From positions 1 through 11,095 of the forward strand of contig JAKLHP010000020.1 in the NCBI GenBank assembly GCA_022710085.1: DNA of 11,095 bases, given 5' to 3'. A program made the translations under genes and the position numbers. Positions 6,037 to 11,095 of this stretch are shown here, piece after piece; the first letter of the stretch is position 1; each line of letters opens with the position of its first letter. This DNA comes from Patescibacteria group bacterium (GTDB lineage: Bacteria; Patescibacteriota; Minisyncoccia; Moranbacterales; JAKLHP01). Under the pieces are notes generated by a model. It worked only from the letters and a program-made list of their open reading frames with translations, was not told the origin of the DNA and did no database searches.

Positions 6037-6543
6037 TGTTTATCAAGGCAAATCGGGTAATCGCTTCGCACTAACTTCGTATATTTTTCAAGGTTTAATC
6101 ACCATTTTTGGCACATATGGGTGCTGGTACGAAGTTAGTGCGGAGAGGAAAGTCCGGACACCTGCTCTGTTATTTTCAGGGCAAAGTGGTAGTGGGTAAC
6201 GCCCATCTGGTTCGTTGCGAGACGAATTACGGGAAAGTGCCACAGAGACAATACTAATCCCGAGAAATCGGGATGAAAGGTGAAAAGTATGTTGGTGTGA
6301 AATTGAGCAAAAAATTTCACTGTGTCAGCTGATCAGTGAAATTGACTCTCGTTTTGCTACAGCATTTTATTTCGAGCAATCGGAATGATGGCAAACCCTA
6401 CCTGGTGCAAGACCGAACCCTCTGTTATTTGGAGGGGGTGTCGCTCATGATCCTAATGGCAACATTAGGGCTAGATAAATGATTATCATCTCAGCTTTTA
6501 GCTGAGTTACAGAATCCGGCTTATAGATCTGCCTTGATAAACA
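6037..6543 (+). ncRNA. rnpB: RNase P RNA
   Basis: This is the catalytic RNA that matures tRNA 5' ends. Its ends are set by P1: TGTTTATCAAGGCA (6037-6050) pairs perfectly with TGCCTTGATAAACA (6530-6543). P2 is GGTAATC (6057-6063) with GATTATC (6481-6487). P3 is a perfect 15-bp arm, 6067-6081 with 6128-6142. The conserved GAGGAAAGTCCGG starts at 6145. P4 pairs AAG-(bulged U)-CCGGA (6150-6158) with TCCGGCTT (6515-6522). P9 is TTCGT/ACGAA. ACAGAGACAATA lies at 6242-6253. P12 (6257-6274) has a GAAA tetraloop. GGCAAACCCTACC begins at 6390. P18 (6452-6469) is followed by GCTAGATAAATGATTATC, and P19 is 6490-6506. About 507 nt is long against roughly 350-400 nt for most bacterial forms. The excess lies in the P3 apex and the P13/P14 region. 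Confidence 0.96.
6297..6345 (+). other. Repeat-rich segment in the P13/P14 region of RNase P RNA
   Basis: GTGAAATTGA occurs at 6297-6306 and again at 6336-6345, with AATTTCACTG (6313-6322) between. The middle strand can pair with the first copy (8 bp, 6297-6304 with 6313-6320) or with the second (10 bp, 6313-6322 with 6334-6343), but not both. This region normally holds two short hairpins, P13 and P14. Confidence 0.6.
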
Positions 6544-6630
6544 TCGAACTTAAGTTAATAGAATAAAATTGCGAATTAAAAGTTAAGAATATTTACGAAT
6601 AAATTAGCATAGGAAAGAAATTTATTTCAC

Positions 6631-8052
6631 ATGAAGAAATCAGAACTATTTTTTAGTGCCATTCAGATACCAATTGACTTTATTATGATTGTCCTAGCGG
6701 CAATCAGTGCTTTTGCTATACGTAATTTTCCTCAAATCATTACTTTGAAGCCGATACTTTACGATTTTCCATTCCCGATTTATTTCAAAATAGTACTAGC
6801 GGTAGCACCCATTTTCATCTTGATTTATGCGCTGGAAGGCTTATATAAGATAAAAGCTACAAGAAAATTCTGGAAGGAAGTCTTTAAAGTTTTCATTGCT
6901 TCCTCTTTGGTTTTGATGATAATAATAATCGCCATTTTTCTTCAAAGAACCTGGTTTTCCTCCCGTTTTATAATTTTGGCTGGCTGGATTCTGATTGTTT
7001 TTTATGTTTCTATTGCCCGCCTGATCCTCAATGAAATCCAGAAATTTCTCCTGGTCAGCAAGGGTCTCGGAGCGCACAGAGTCCTTCTTATCGGCGAGAA
7101 TGATCAGATCAATTATATAAGAAAACTTATTAAAAATAAGCCCGGTTTGGGATATAAAATTATTGATCGCATAGATTCTTTTAGCCTTAGAATTATAAAA
7201 GAAATAAAAGAACATAAGGGAATAGATGAAATAATATTGTGTGACCAATCGATTACTGATGCGGAGCAGGAAAAAATAATTGATTATTGTGCTATTAATA
7301 ATATCAGCTATAAATATATACCTACCTCCCTTCAAGCTTCTCAAATTATGATGGGAATGATAGGCGGTATGCCGCTTATTGAAATTAAACACACTCCTCT
7401 TGATGGTTGGGGAAAAATAATCAAAAGACTTTTCGACATTGTCGGATCATCAATCCTTATCCTTATTTCTTCTCCGATAATGCTTGTTGTTGCAATTCTC
7501 ATCAAGCTGGAAGACGGAAGCGGCCCGGTTATCTACAAAAATAAAAGAGTAGGACATAATGACAAGAAATTGTATATTTATAAATTCCGCTATATGAAAT
7601 GGGAGTATTGCATTACCCGAAAGAATCCGAACTTTGAAAAAGCTTTAAAATATGAAAAGGATTTGATTAAAGAAAGAAGTCTTCGCGGCGGTCCTTTGTA
7701 TAAAATTAAGAATGATCCCAGAAAAACAAAAGTCGGTAATTTCATCGAAAAATATTCTCTCGATGAAATACCTCAATTTTTCAATGTTCTCAAGGGAGAT
7801 ATCAGTTTAGTCGGTCCGAGACCGCATCAGGAAAGAGAGGTAGAGAAGTATAAGGAATATCACAGAAGACTGCTTACGATAAAACCAGGACTTTCAGGAC
7901 TAGCTCAGATTTCAGGAAGATCAGATCTGGACTTCGAGGAAGAATATAAACTTGATGTTTACTATATCGAGAACTGGTCTCTCTGGATGGATATTCAAAT
8001 CTGTTTAAAAACCCTGGGGGTTTTATTTCGGAGAAGAAAAAATAATAGATAG
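6631..8052 (+). CDS. Undecaprenyl-phosphate sugar-1-phosphate transferase (WcaJ/PglC superfamily)
   Basis: The 473-residue membrane enzyme has the layout of large monotopic phosphoglycosyl transferases. These start exopolysaccharide, capsule or glycan synthesis by moving a sugar-phosphate from a UDP-sugar onto undecaprenyl phosphate. Four N-terminal hydrophobic helices (about 12-31, 50-70, 88-104, 111-132) precede a Rossmann-like domain (about 148-232, RVLLIGEN). The catalytic domain starts at WGKIIKRLFDIVGSS (260-274) with its re-entrant helix (to about 291). The Asp-Glu dyad is D378-E379 in KYSLDEIPQFFNVLKGD, followed by ISLVGPRPHQE and KPGLSGLAQISGR. The usual F-x-Q-x-R-x-G reads Y-K-N-K-R-V-G, and K-F-R-S-M reads K-F-R-Y-M. 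A charged insert (323-362) separates the halves. AGGAAAG (6611-6617) could serve as ribosome site. No glycosyltransferases follow, so it is an isolated gene here. The sugar is unknown. Confidence 0.9.
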   Translation: MKKSELFFSAIQIPIDFIMIVLAAISAFAIRNFPQIITLKPILYDFPFPIYFKIVLAVAPIFILIYALEGLYKIKATRKFWKEVFKVFIASSLVLMIIIIAIFLQRTWFSSRFIILAGWILIVFYVSIARLILNEIQKFLLVSKGLGAHRVLLIGENDQINYIRKLIKNKPGLGYKIIDRIDSFSLRIIKEIKEHKGIDEIILCDQSITDAEQEKIIDYCAINNISYKYIPTSLQASQIMMGMIGGMPLIEIKHTPLDGWGKIIKRLFDIVGSSILILISSPIMLVVAILIKLEDGSGPVIYKNKRVGHNDKKLYIYKFRYMKWEYCITRKNPNFEKALKYEKDLIKERSLRGGPLYKIKNDPRKTKVGNFIEKYSLDEIPQFFNVLKGDISLVGPRPHQEREVEKYKEYHRRLLTIKPGLSGLAQISGRSDLDFEEEYKLDVYYIENWSLWMDIQICLKTLGVLFRRRKNNR

Positions 8053-8119
8053 ATCAGGAGGCTTTTGATATTAAAGTAAAGAATATTCTCAGCACAGAGT
8101 CAAAAAAGATGATCTAAAC

Positions 8120-8145
8120 AAGAGGGAAATAATAACTTCCCTCTT
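8120..8145 (+). terminator. Hairpin downstream of the sugar-transferase gene
   Basis: AAGAGGGAA (8120-8128) and TTCCCTCTT (8137-8145) form a perfect 9-bp stem with an 8-nt loop. It begins 68 bp after the stop codon. The bases after it (GCTCATATAG) are not a T-run, so it is either an atypical terminator or a 3'-end stabilising hairpin. Confidence 0.45.
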
Positions 8146-8191
8146 GCTCATATAGCTATCTTTATCTTGAAATCAGTAAATCCTCCGGCTA

Positions 8192-8220
8192 TTGACAGAA
8201 AAAAGCTCAAGTAGTATATT
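8192..8220 (+). promoter_or_regulatory. Consensus sigma70 promoter of the infA-rpoA cluster
   Basis: TTGACA (8192-8197), a 17-nt spacer and TATATT (8215-8220) predict a start near 8227. This leaves a leader of about 183 nt before the infA ATG, long enough for a regulatory RNA structure. It could also start a separate short RNA ending at the hairpin 8252-8318. Confidence 0.75.
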
Positions 8221-8251
8221 GATTATACATACAATTTAAAAGGATTGTTTG

Positions 8252-8318
8252 AAAAATAGAGGCATATTTTTGAGTTTCAGGAATTAGGATTGAACGTGTT
8301 GGAAACTCCTCTATTTTT
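8252..8318 (+). promoter_or_regulatory. Nested hairpin in the infA leader (attenuator, protein-binding leader or small RNA)
   Basis: AAAAATAGAGG (8252-8262) pairs perfectly with CCTCTATTTTT (8308-8318). Inside it AGTTTC (8273-8278) pairs with GAAACT (8302-8307), stacked directly on the outer stem on its 3' side, with a 10-nt bulge on the 5' side and a 23-nt loop. The outer 3' arm ends in TTTTTGTGTT, so it could stop transcription about 90 nt after the predicted start. Ribosomal-protein operons often have autoregulatory leaders, but I cannot match this to a known class. Confidence 0.55.
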
Positions 8319-8409
8319 GTGTTGCCAATGAATATTATAAATGAGAAATTTCAAAAGCACTTATAATTGAGGTTAGCAATAAAACAATTTAAATAAATCA
8401 GAACAATTT

Positions 8410-8625
8410 ATGGCCGATAAAGAGCTGATAAAAATGGAAGGAGTAATTGTTGAATCACTCCCCAACACCACTTTCAAGGTTAAACTTGAAAATGACCATG
8501 AAGTCCTAGCTCATATTTCTGGAAGAATGAGAGTTAACTATATCAGACTTCTTCCTGGCGATAAGGTTCTCCTGGAAATGAGTCCCTACGATCTTAGCAG
8601 GGGAAGAATAATTCAAAGAATATAA
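8410..8625 (+). CDS. infA: Translation initiation factor IF-1
   Basis: The 71-residue OB-fold protein matches bacterial IF-1 across its full length (usual length about 72). Conserved runs are MEGVIVESLPNTTFKVKLEN (9-28), HEVLAHISGRMRVNYIRLLPGD (30-51) and SPYDLSRGRI (58-67). IF-1 binds the 30S A site, blocks premature tRNA entry and assists IF-2 and IF-3. It is the first gene of the cluster that continues with rpmJ, rpsM, rpsK, rpsD and rpoA, the classic bacterial order. The ATG has no Shine-Dalgarno site. Instead it follows an AATTTAAATAA motif by 13 nt, and a long structured leader precedes it. Confidence 0.97.
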   Translation: MADKELIKMEGVIVESLPNTTFKVKLENDHEVLAHISGRMRVNYIRLLPGDKVLLEMSPYDLSRGRIIQRI

Positions 8626-8640
8626 GTTGGTTTAAAAAAT

Positions 8641-8675
8641 TAAAAAATAAAAAGTTTCAGTTTTTTTATTTTTTA
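8641..8675 (+). repeat. A/T-only hairpin between infA and rpmJ
   Basis: The arms TAAAAAATAAAAA (8641-8653) and TTTTTATTTTTTA (8663-8675) pair perfectly over 13 bp with a 9-nt loop. It carries no G or C in the stem. As a terminator it would be weak, but a run of U follows the loop. It may dampen read-through or act as an AT-rich spacer. Confidence 0.4.
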
Positions 8676-8700
8676 GTCTTTAATTTGAATAAAAACGAAC

Positions 8701-8814
8701 ATGAAAGTTAGAGCTTCAGTTAAAAAAATTTGTAATAAGTGCAAGATAGTCAAGCGTAGAGGAAAACTTTATGTTGTTTGCTCTACCCCAAAACACAAAC
8801 AGAGACAAGGATAA
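8701..8814 (+). CDS. rpmJ: 50S ribosomal protein bL36
   Basis: A 37-residue basic protein starting MKVRASVKKICNKCKIVKRR is a full-length zinc-type bL36 of the large subunit. The zinc ligands C11, C14, C27 and H32 are all present, as in the C+ paralog. It is easy to miss because of its length. It sits between infA and rpsM, its normal place. The ATG follows the motif AATTTGAATAAAAACG (8682-8697) by three bases, and there is no Shine-Dalgarno site. Confidence 0.96.
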   Translation: MKVRASVKKICNKCKIVKRRGKLYVVCSTPKHKQRQG

Positions 8815-8823
8815 TTTTCACAT

Positions 8824-8865
8824 AACGCATAACATGAGGCGTGGAATATTCCACACTTCTGTGTT
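8824..8865 (+). repeat. Structured repeat, copy B (upstream of rpsM)
   Basis: The element opens AACGCATAACATGAGG and contains a perfect 14-bp palindrome GTGGAATATTCCAC (8841-8854). It closes with ACTTCTGTGTT, 12 bases before the rpsM ATG. Its two ends match the aspS-upstream copy (2678-2718), and its length is almost the same (42 versus 41 bp). The middle differs. Confidence 0.6.
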
Positions 8866-8877
8866 CCAAAAATAACA

Positions 8878-9267
8878 ATGGCACGAATTGCAGGGGTAAA
8901 TATCCCAGATGAAAAAAGAATAGAAATTGCTCTTACCTATGTTTATGGAATAGGTGTTTCAACGAGCGGAAAAATACTGGAAAACTTGAAAGTTGACGGG
9001 AACAAGAGAACAAAAGACCTTTCTTCCGAAGAGCTCAATAAGCTTCGGGAAGAAATTGAAAAAAAATATCGGGTAGAAGGGGAACTTAAGCACGAAGTGA
9101 AGATGAATGTGAAAAGACTTAAAGAAATAAAGTGTTACCGAGGTTCTCGACATCAAAGAGGGCTTCCGGTGAGAGGACAAAGAACCAAAACGAATACCAG
9201 AACAGTAAGAGGAAACGTCAGAAGGACAATGGGAAGCGGAAGGAAATCTTCATCAGAAAAAACCTAG
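8878..9267 (+). CDS. rpsM: 30S ribosomal protein uS13
   Basis: The 129-residue protein is uS13 of the 30S head, which contacts 16S rRNA, uS19 and, through inter-subunit bridges, the 50S subunit. Conserved features are the start MARIAGVNIPDEKRIEIALTY, the helix-two-turns-helix G-I-G-V-S-T-S (24-30), and the C-terminal RNA-binding tail CYRGSRHQRGLPVRGQRTKTNTRTVRG (86-112). The length is slightly above the usual 118-125. The upstream gap carries a structured repeat and no Shine-Dalgarno site before the ATG (bases CAAAAATAACA). Confidence 0.97.
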   Translation: MARIAGVNIPDEKRIEIALTYVYGIGVSTSGKILENLKVDGNKRTKDLSSEELNKLREEIEKKYRVEGELKHEVKMNVKRLKEIKCYRGSRHQRGLPVRGQRTKTNTRTVRGNVRRTMGSGRKSSSEKT

Positions 9268-9278
9268 AATTATATAAA

Positions 9279-9315
9279 ATTTTAGAATAGAGAAGTGATA
9301 AAACAATTCAAATAA
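9279..9315 (+). promoter_or_regulatory. Recurrent AT-rich leader block before rpsK
   Basis: ATTTTAGAATA (9279-9289) and ATAAAACAATTCAAATAA (9298-9315) form a block also seen in related form before rpoA (10541-10574). Its second half matches the infA leader (8379-8396) at 17 of 18 positions. It ends four bases before the rpsK ATG. It may be a translation or transcription signal. No -35 box fits TAGAAT as a -10. Confidence 0.5.
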
Positions 9316-9319
9316 TATT

Positions 9320-9799
9320 ATGACCGACAAAGACAAGAAAATTGAAGAAAAAGCAAAAGAGCCAGCTCCTAAAACTGAAGCTGTTGAAGCACAAGAAGAA
9401 AAAAAAGAAACTCTTGAAGCACCAGCAAAGAAAAAGAAAAAATCTAAAAAACAGATTCAGAAAGGGCAGGCTCATATCCACTGTTCATATAACAATACCT
9501 TGATTACAATTTCTGATTTAAACGGAGAAGTTTTAGCTTGGTCAAGTTCCGGACTATTGGGATTTAAGGGGGCAAAAAAATCTACCCCTTTTGCATCTAC
9601 TCAGGTAGTCGGGGATGTTTCAGAAAAAGTTAAAAAACATGGAGTGGGAGAACTGGAGGTTTATGTCAAAGGTGTTGGTAGCGGAAGAGAAGCCGCAATC
9701 AGAGCCTTGGTTAACAGAGGTTTTGATTTAGTTTTAATAAAAGATATTACTCCGATTCCTCATAATGGTTGCAGGCCAAGGAGACCAAGAAGGGTATAA
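9320..9799 (+). CDS. rpsK: 30S ribosomal protein uS11 with N-terminal extension
   Basis: The 159-residue protein has the uS11 core from about residue 47: AHIHCSYNNTLITISDLNGE (51-70), GFKGAKKSTPFAS (81-93), V-K-G-V-G-S-G-R-E (117-124) and the C-terminus DITPIPHNGCRPRRPRRV (142-159). uS11 lies in the 30S platform by the mRNA exit and E site. Compared with the 129 residues of Escherichia coli uS11, it carries about 30 extra N-terminal residues. This low-complexity stretch is rich in K, E, A and P (K-E-P-A-P-K..., KKKKKSKK at 37-44) and is probably disordered. The family's conserved K-G-P-G-P-G-R-E reads K-G-V-G-S-G-R-E. An internal start is unlikely because no suitable ATG or GTG lies near the core. 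Confidence 0.96.
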   Translation: MTDKDKKIEEKAKEPAPKTEAVEAQEEKKETLEAPAKKKKKSKKQIQKGQAHIHCSYNNTLITISDLNGEVLAWSSSGLLGFKGAKKSTPFASTQVVGDVSEKVKKHGVGELEVYVKGVGSGREAAIRALVNRGFDLVLIKDITPIPHNGCRPRRPRRV

Positions 9800-9805
9800 A
9801 AATCC

Positions 9806-9858
9806 CGTAACATATAACCCGTAACTCAGGTAGTTTGAGTTTAGTGTTGTGTGTTGCG
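9806..9858 (+). repeat. Structured repeat, copy C (upstream of rpsD)
   Basis: An outer stem CGTAACAT (9806-9813) with GTGTTGCG (9851-9858), including two G-U pairs, encloses a perfect inner hairpin AACTCA (9823-9828) with TGAGTT (9836-9841). Like copies A and B it has TAAC-type units in the 5' arm and GTTGCG-type units in the 3' arm, and it lies just upstream of a start codon. Similarity to A and B is weaker than between A and B. Confidence 0.45.
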
Positions 9859-9873
9859 AGCTACGAGATTATT

Positions 9874-10506
9874 ATGGCACGATCAATTGATGCAAAATGC
9901 AAAAAATGCAGAAGAGCTCAGGAGAAACTTTTTCTCAAGGGCGATCGTTGTAATTCCCCAAAGTGTGCAATGATAAGAAAGCCGTATGCTCCAGGAGCTC
10001 ATGGCAAAAGTGTTTCAAGGGGACTTAGCGAATATGGAAGGCAGTTGTCAATGAAGCAAAAAATCAAGAGAGTTTATGGAATATTCGAAAGGCAATTCAG
10101 GAAACATTTTGATGAAATTAAGAATAAACAGGGAGTAACTGGAGATTTGTTCTTGGCCAGATTGGAAATGAGATTGGATAATGTTATTTACAGGATGGGC
10201 TTTGCAAGCTCAAGAGCAACAGCTCGTCAGCTTGTGAACCATGGATGTTTTAAAGTTAATGGAAAAAAAGTGGATGTTCCTTCATTTGAAACTAAGGTTG
10301 GAAGCGCAATAACAATAAGCCAGACAAAAGAAGGAAAGAATTATTTCAAAAATCAATCCCAAGTTTTAAAAAACAAGAAAGATTTTCCTTCCTGGATCCA
10401 ATTTGACCAGGGTAAGATGGAAGGCAAAGTGATTGCTACTCCTCAGAGAAGTGAAATTGGATCAAGTATCGATCCTCAGATGGTTGTTGAATACTATTCC
10501 AGATAA
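9874..10506 (+). CDS. rpsD: 30S ribosomal protein uS4
   Basis: The 210-residue protein nucleates 30S assembly by binding the 5' domain of 16S rRNA. It is the zinc (C+) form, with C9, C12, C26 and C31 in CKKC and CNSPKC. Next is the conserved PYAPGAHGKS segment (37-46). The S4 RNA-binding domain spans about 99-160: RLDNVIYRMGFASSRATARQLVNHGCFKVNGKKVDVPS. The frame is open back to a TTG at 9835, but the ATG at 9874 is chosen because the product then starts M-A-R like its family, and the extra codons lie in a hairpin repeat. No Shine-Dalgarno site is visible (bases CGAGATTATT). The protein represses its own operon in some bacteria. Whether it does so here cannot be seen. Confidence 0.96.
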   Translation: MARSIDAKCKKCRRAQEKLFLKGDRCNSPKCAMIRKPYAPGAHGKSVSRGLSEYGRQLSMKQKIKRVYGIFERQFRKHFDEIKNKQGVTGDLFLARLEMRLDNVIYRMGFASSRATARQLVNHGCFKVNGKKVDVPSFETKVGSAITISQTKEGKNYFKNQSQVLKNKKDFPSWIQFDQGKMEGKVIATPQRSEIGSSIDPQMVVEYYSR

Positions 10507-10540
10507 ATCAGTTTGAGTCAGTAGGGTATAGTAAGAAGAT

Positions 10541-10580
10541 ATTTTAGAATAATAAGTGAAAATAATTTAAATAAAAACGG
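10541..10580 (+). promoter_or_regulatory. Recurrent AT-rich leader block upstream of rpoA
   Basis: ATTTTAGAATA (10541-10551) followed by AATTTAAATAAAAACGG (10564-10580) parallels the rpsK block (9279-9315) and the rpmJ leader AATTTGAATAAAAACG (8682-8697). Unlike those, it is separated from its gene's ATG by 83 nt after AATTTAAATAA. Confidence 0.5.
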
Positions 10581-10636
10581 TACGAAGCTAAGTTCGTAAA
10601 TTCGAATTAATTCGCCTTCCAACTGGCAGGCAGATA
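10581..10636 (+). repeat. Run of palindromes in the rpoA leader
   Basis: Three inverted repeats follow one another: TACGAAGCTAAGTTCGTA (10581-10598, 6-bp arms), CGAATTAATTCG (10603-10614, perfect) and CCTTCCAACTGGCAGG (arms CCTTCC/GGCAGG, one mismatch, near 10615-10630). The first resembles part of the P3 arm of rnpB. The block looks inserted between the leader motif and the rpoA ATG. Confidence 0.5.
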
Positions 10637-10657
10637 GTTTCGCATCAGTATAAAATT

Positions 10658-11095
10658 ATGCAATCAATATCTCTTCCTCAGAAGCCAAAATTCATCAAAA
10701 CTGGTGAAAATAGCGGAAGATTTGAAATTTTAGGATGCTATCCTGGATATGGAACTACCTTAGGTAATGCTCTTCGAAGAGTATTGCTTTCCTCTCTTTC
10801 GGGGGCAGCAATCACTTCAGTTAGGATAAAAGGTGTTTCCCATGAATTTTCTACTATTTCCGGAGTGATGGAAGATGTTGTTCAAATAATCTTAAACTTA
10901 AAGAAAGTTAAGTTCAGTATGGAAGGGGAGGAATCAGTAAAAGTTTCTCTGAAATCAAAAGGAGAAGGAAAATTAACTGCCAAGAATATAAAGTGTCCCG
11001 GTGGCGTCGAAGTAGTAAATGGAGATCAGATAATAGCCACTATTACCGATAAAAAAGCTGAACTAGACATGGAATTAGAAATAAACAAGGGATTA
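10658..11095 (+). CDS. rpoA: DNA-directed RNA polymerase alpha subunit, N-terminal part (truncated by window edge)
   Basis: From the ATG at 10658 the frame stays open for 146 codons to the window end. Conserved alpha N-terminal domain features are FEILGCYPGYGTTLGNALRRVLLSSLSGAAITSVRIKGV (about 22-60), which carries the dimer and beta-contact region. Next are HEFSTISGVMEDVVQIILNLKKV (62-84), the insertion domain with KCPGGVEVVNGDQIIATI (112-129), and the following strands. The alpha dimer scaffolds assembly of RNA polymerase. The C-terminal DNA- and activator-binding domain lies beyond the window. Its place after rpsD is the standard bacterial order, with rplQ expected next. No Shine-Dalgarno site is seen (TATAAAATT before the ATG), and the leader is filled with palindromes. 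Confidence 0.96.
   Translation, partial: MQSISLPQKPKFIKTGENSGRFEILGCYPGYGTTLGNALRRVLLSSLSGAAITSVRIKGVSHEFSTISGVMEDVVQIILNLKKVKFSMEGEESVKVSLKSKGEGKLTAKNIKCPGGVEVVNGDQIIATITDKKAELDMELEINKGL

Larger units (their letters stand above)
8053..8409 (+). other. 357-bp gene-free stretch between the sugar transferase and infA
   Basis: No convincing open reading frame is present on either strand. In order it holds a 9-bp hairpin after the sugar-transferase gene, a consensus promoter, a nested hairpin in the predicted leader, and an AATTTAAATAA leader motif just before infA. A TATAAT at 8362-8367 lacks a matching -35 box. Confidence 0.6.

Noticed and set aside
6067..6142. 15-bp inverted repeat taken as a stand-alone element or terminator
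   Set aside because: Its position between P2 and the conserved GAGGAAAGTCC shows it is helix P3 of RNase P RNA; a repeat origin for it is kept only as a hypothesis.
6135..6320. Minus-strand 61-residue open frame
   Set aside because: It lies within rnpB and has no protein-family likeness.
6841..7392. Minus-strand 183-residue open frame
   Set aside because: It is antisense to the well-conserved sugar transferase, and its product is N/F/I-rich with no recognisable domain.
9835..9873. TTG start extending uS4 by 13 residues
   Set aside because: The added codons fall in a hairpin repeat and the family start M-A-R is at 9874.
1..11095. CRISPR array, tRNA genes, transposase or phage genes
   Set aside because: No regularly spaced direct repeats, no tRNA T-loop/acceptor pairs and no recombinase or phage protein motifs were seen in either strand.

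Overview
The window is AT-rich and densely packed. It reads like a chromosomal stretch from a bacterium of the Candidate Phyla Radiation (Patescibacteria, Parcubacteria-like). This placement is inference. It rests on the AT-rich composition, the short or weak Shine-Dalgarno sites, an archaeal-type AspRS without the bacterial GAD domain, a lysine-rich N-terminal extension on uS11, and a compact infA-rpmJ-rpsM-rpsK-rpsD-rpoA cluster. No 16S rRNA or tRNA gene is present to confirm it.

Left part (1-5936): the 5' end of argS leaves on the minus strand. All other genes are on the plus strand. They are a small RNHCP zinc-ribbon protein, ispH, a protein of two receiver domains with no output domain, archaeal-type aspS, an MFS transporter and a YbaK-like aminoacyl-tRNA deacylase. 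Three translation-fidelity genes (argS, aspS, ybaK-like) are scattered here, but they do not form an obvious single operon. A 14-bp semi-palindromic motif occurs three times. Two copies are inverted around the RNHCP-ispH gap, and one lies upstream of the MFS gene.

Middle (5937-8052): a consensus sigma70 promoter precedes rnpB, the RNase P RNA. Its helices P1, P2, P3, P4, P9, P12, P18 and P19 can be traced by eye. At about 507 nt it is longer than usual, because of a long P3 arm and a repeat-rich P13/P14 area. Next comes a WcaJ-type undecaprenyl-phosphate sugar phosphotransferase, likely the first committed step of a surface glycan.

Right part (8053-11095): a 357-bp gene-free stretch holds a hairpin after the sugar transferase, a second consensus promoter and a nested hairpin in the leader. 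The translation/transcription cluster follows: infA, rpmJ, rpsM, rpsK, rpsD and rpoA (truncated by the window edge). The gaps in this cluster are unusual. A leader motif AATTYRAATAA recurs upstream of infA, rpmJ, rpsK and rpoA. Structured repeats sit directly before the starts of aspS, rpsM and rpsD. The rpoA leader appears to be split by a block of consecutive palindromes.

I see no CRISPR array, transposase, phage gene or clear new multi-gene defence or biosynthetic system. The novelty here lies in the non-coding repeats, leaders and the enlarged RNase P RNA.
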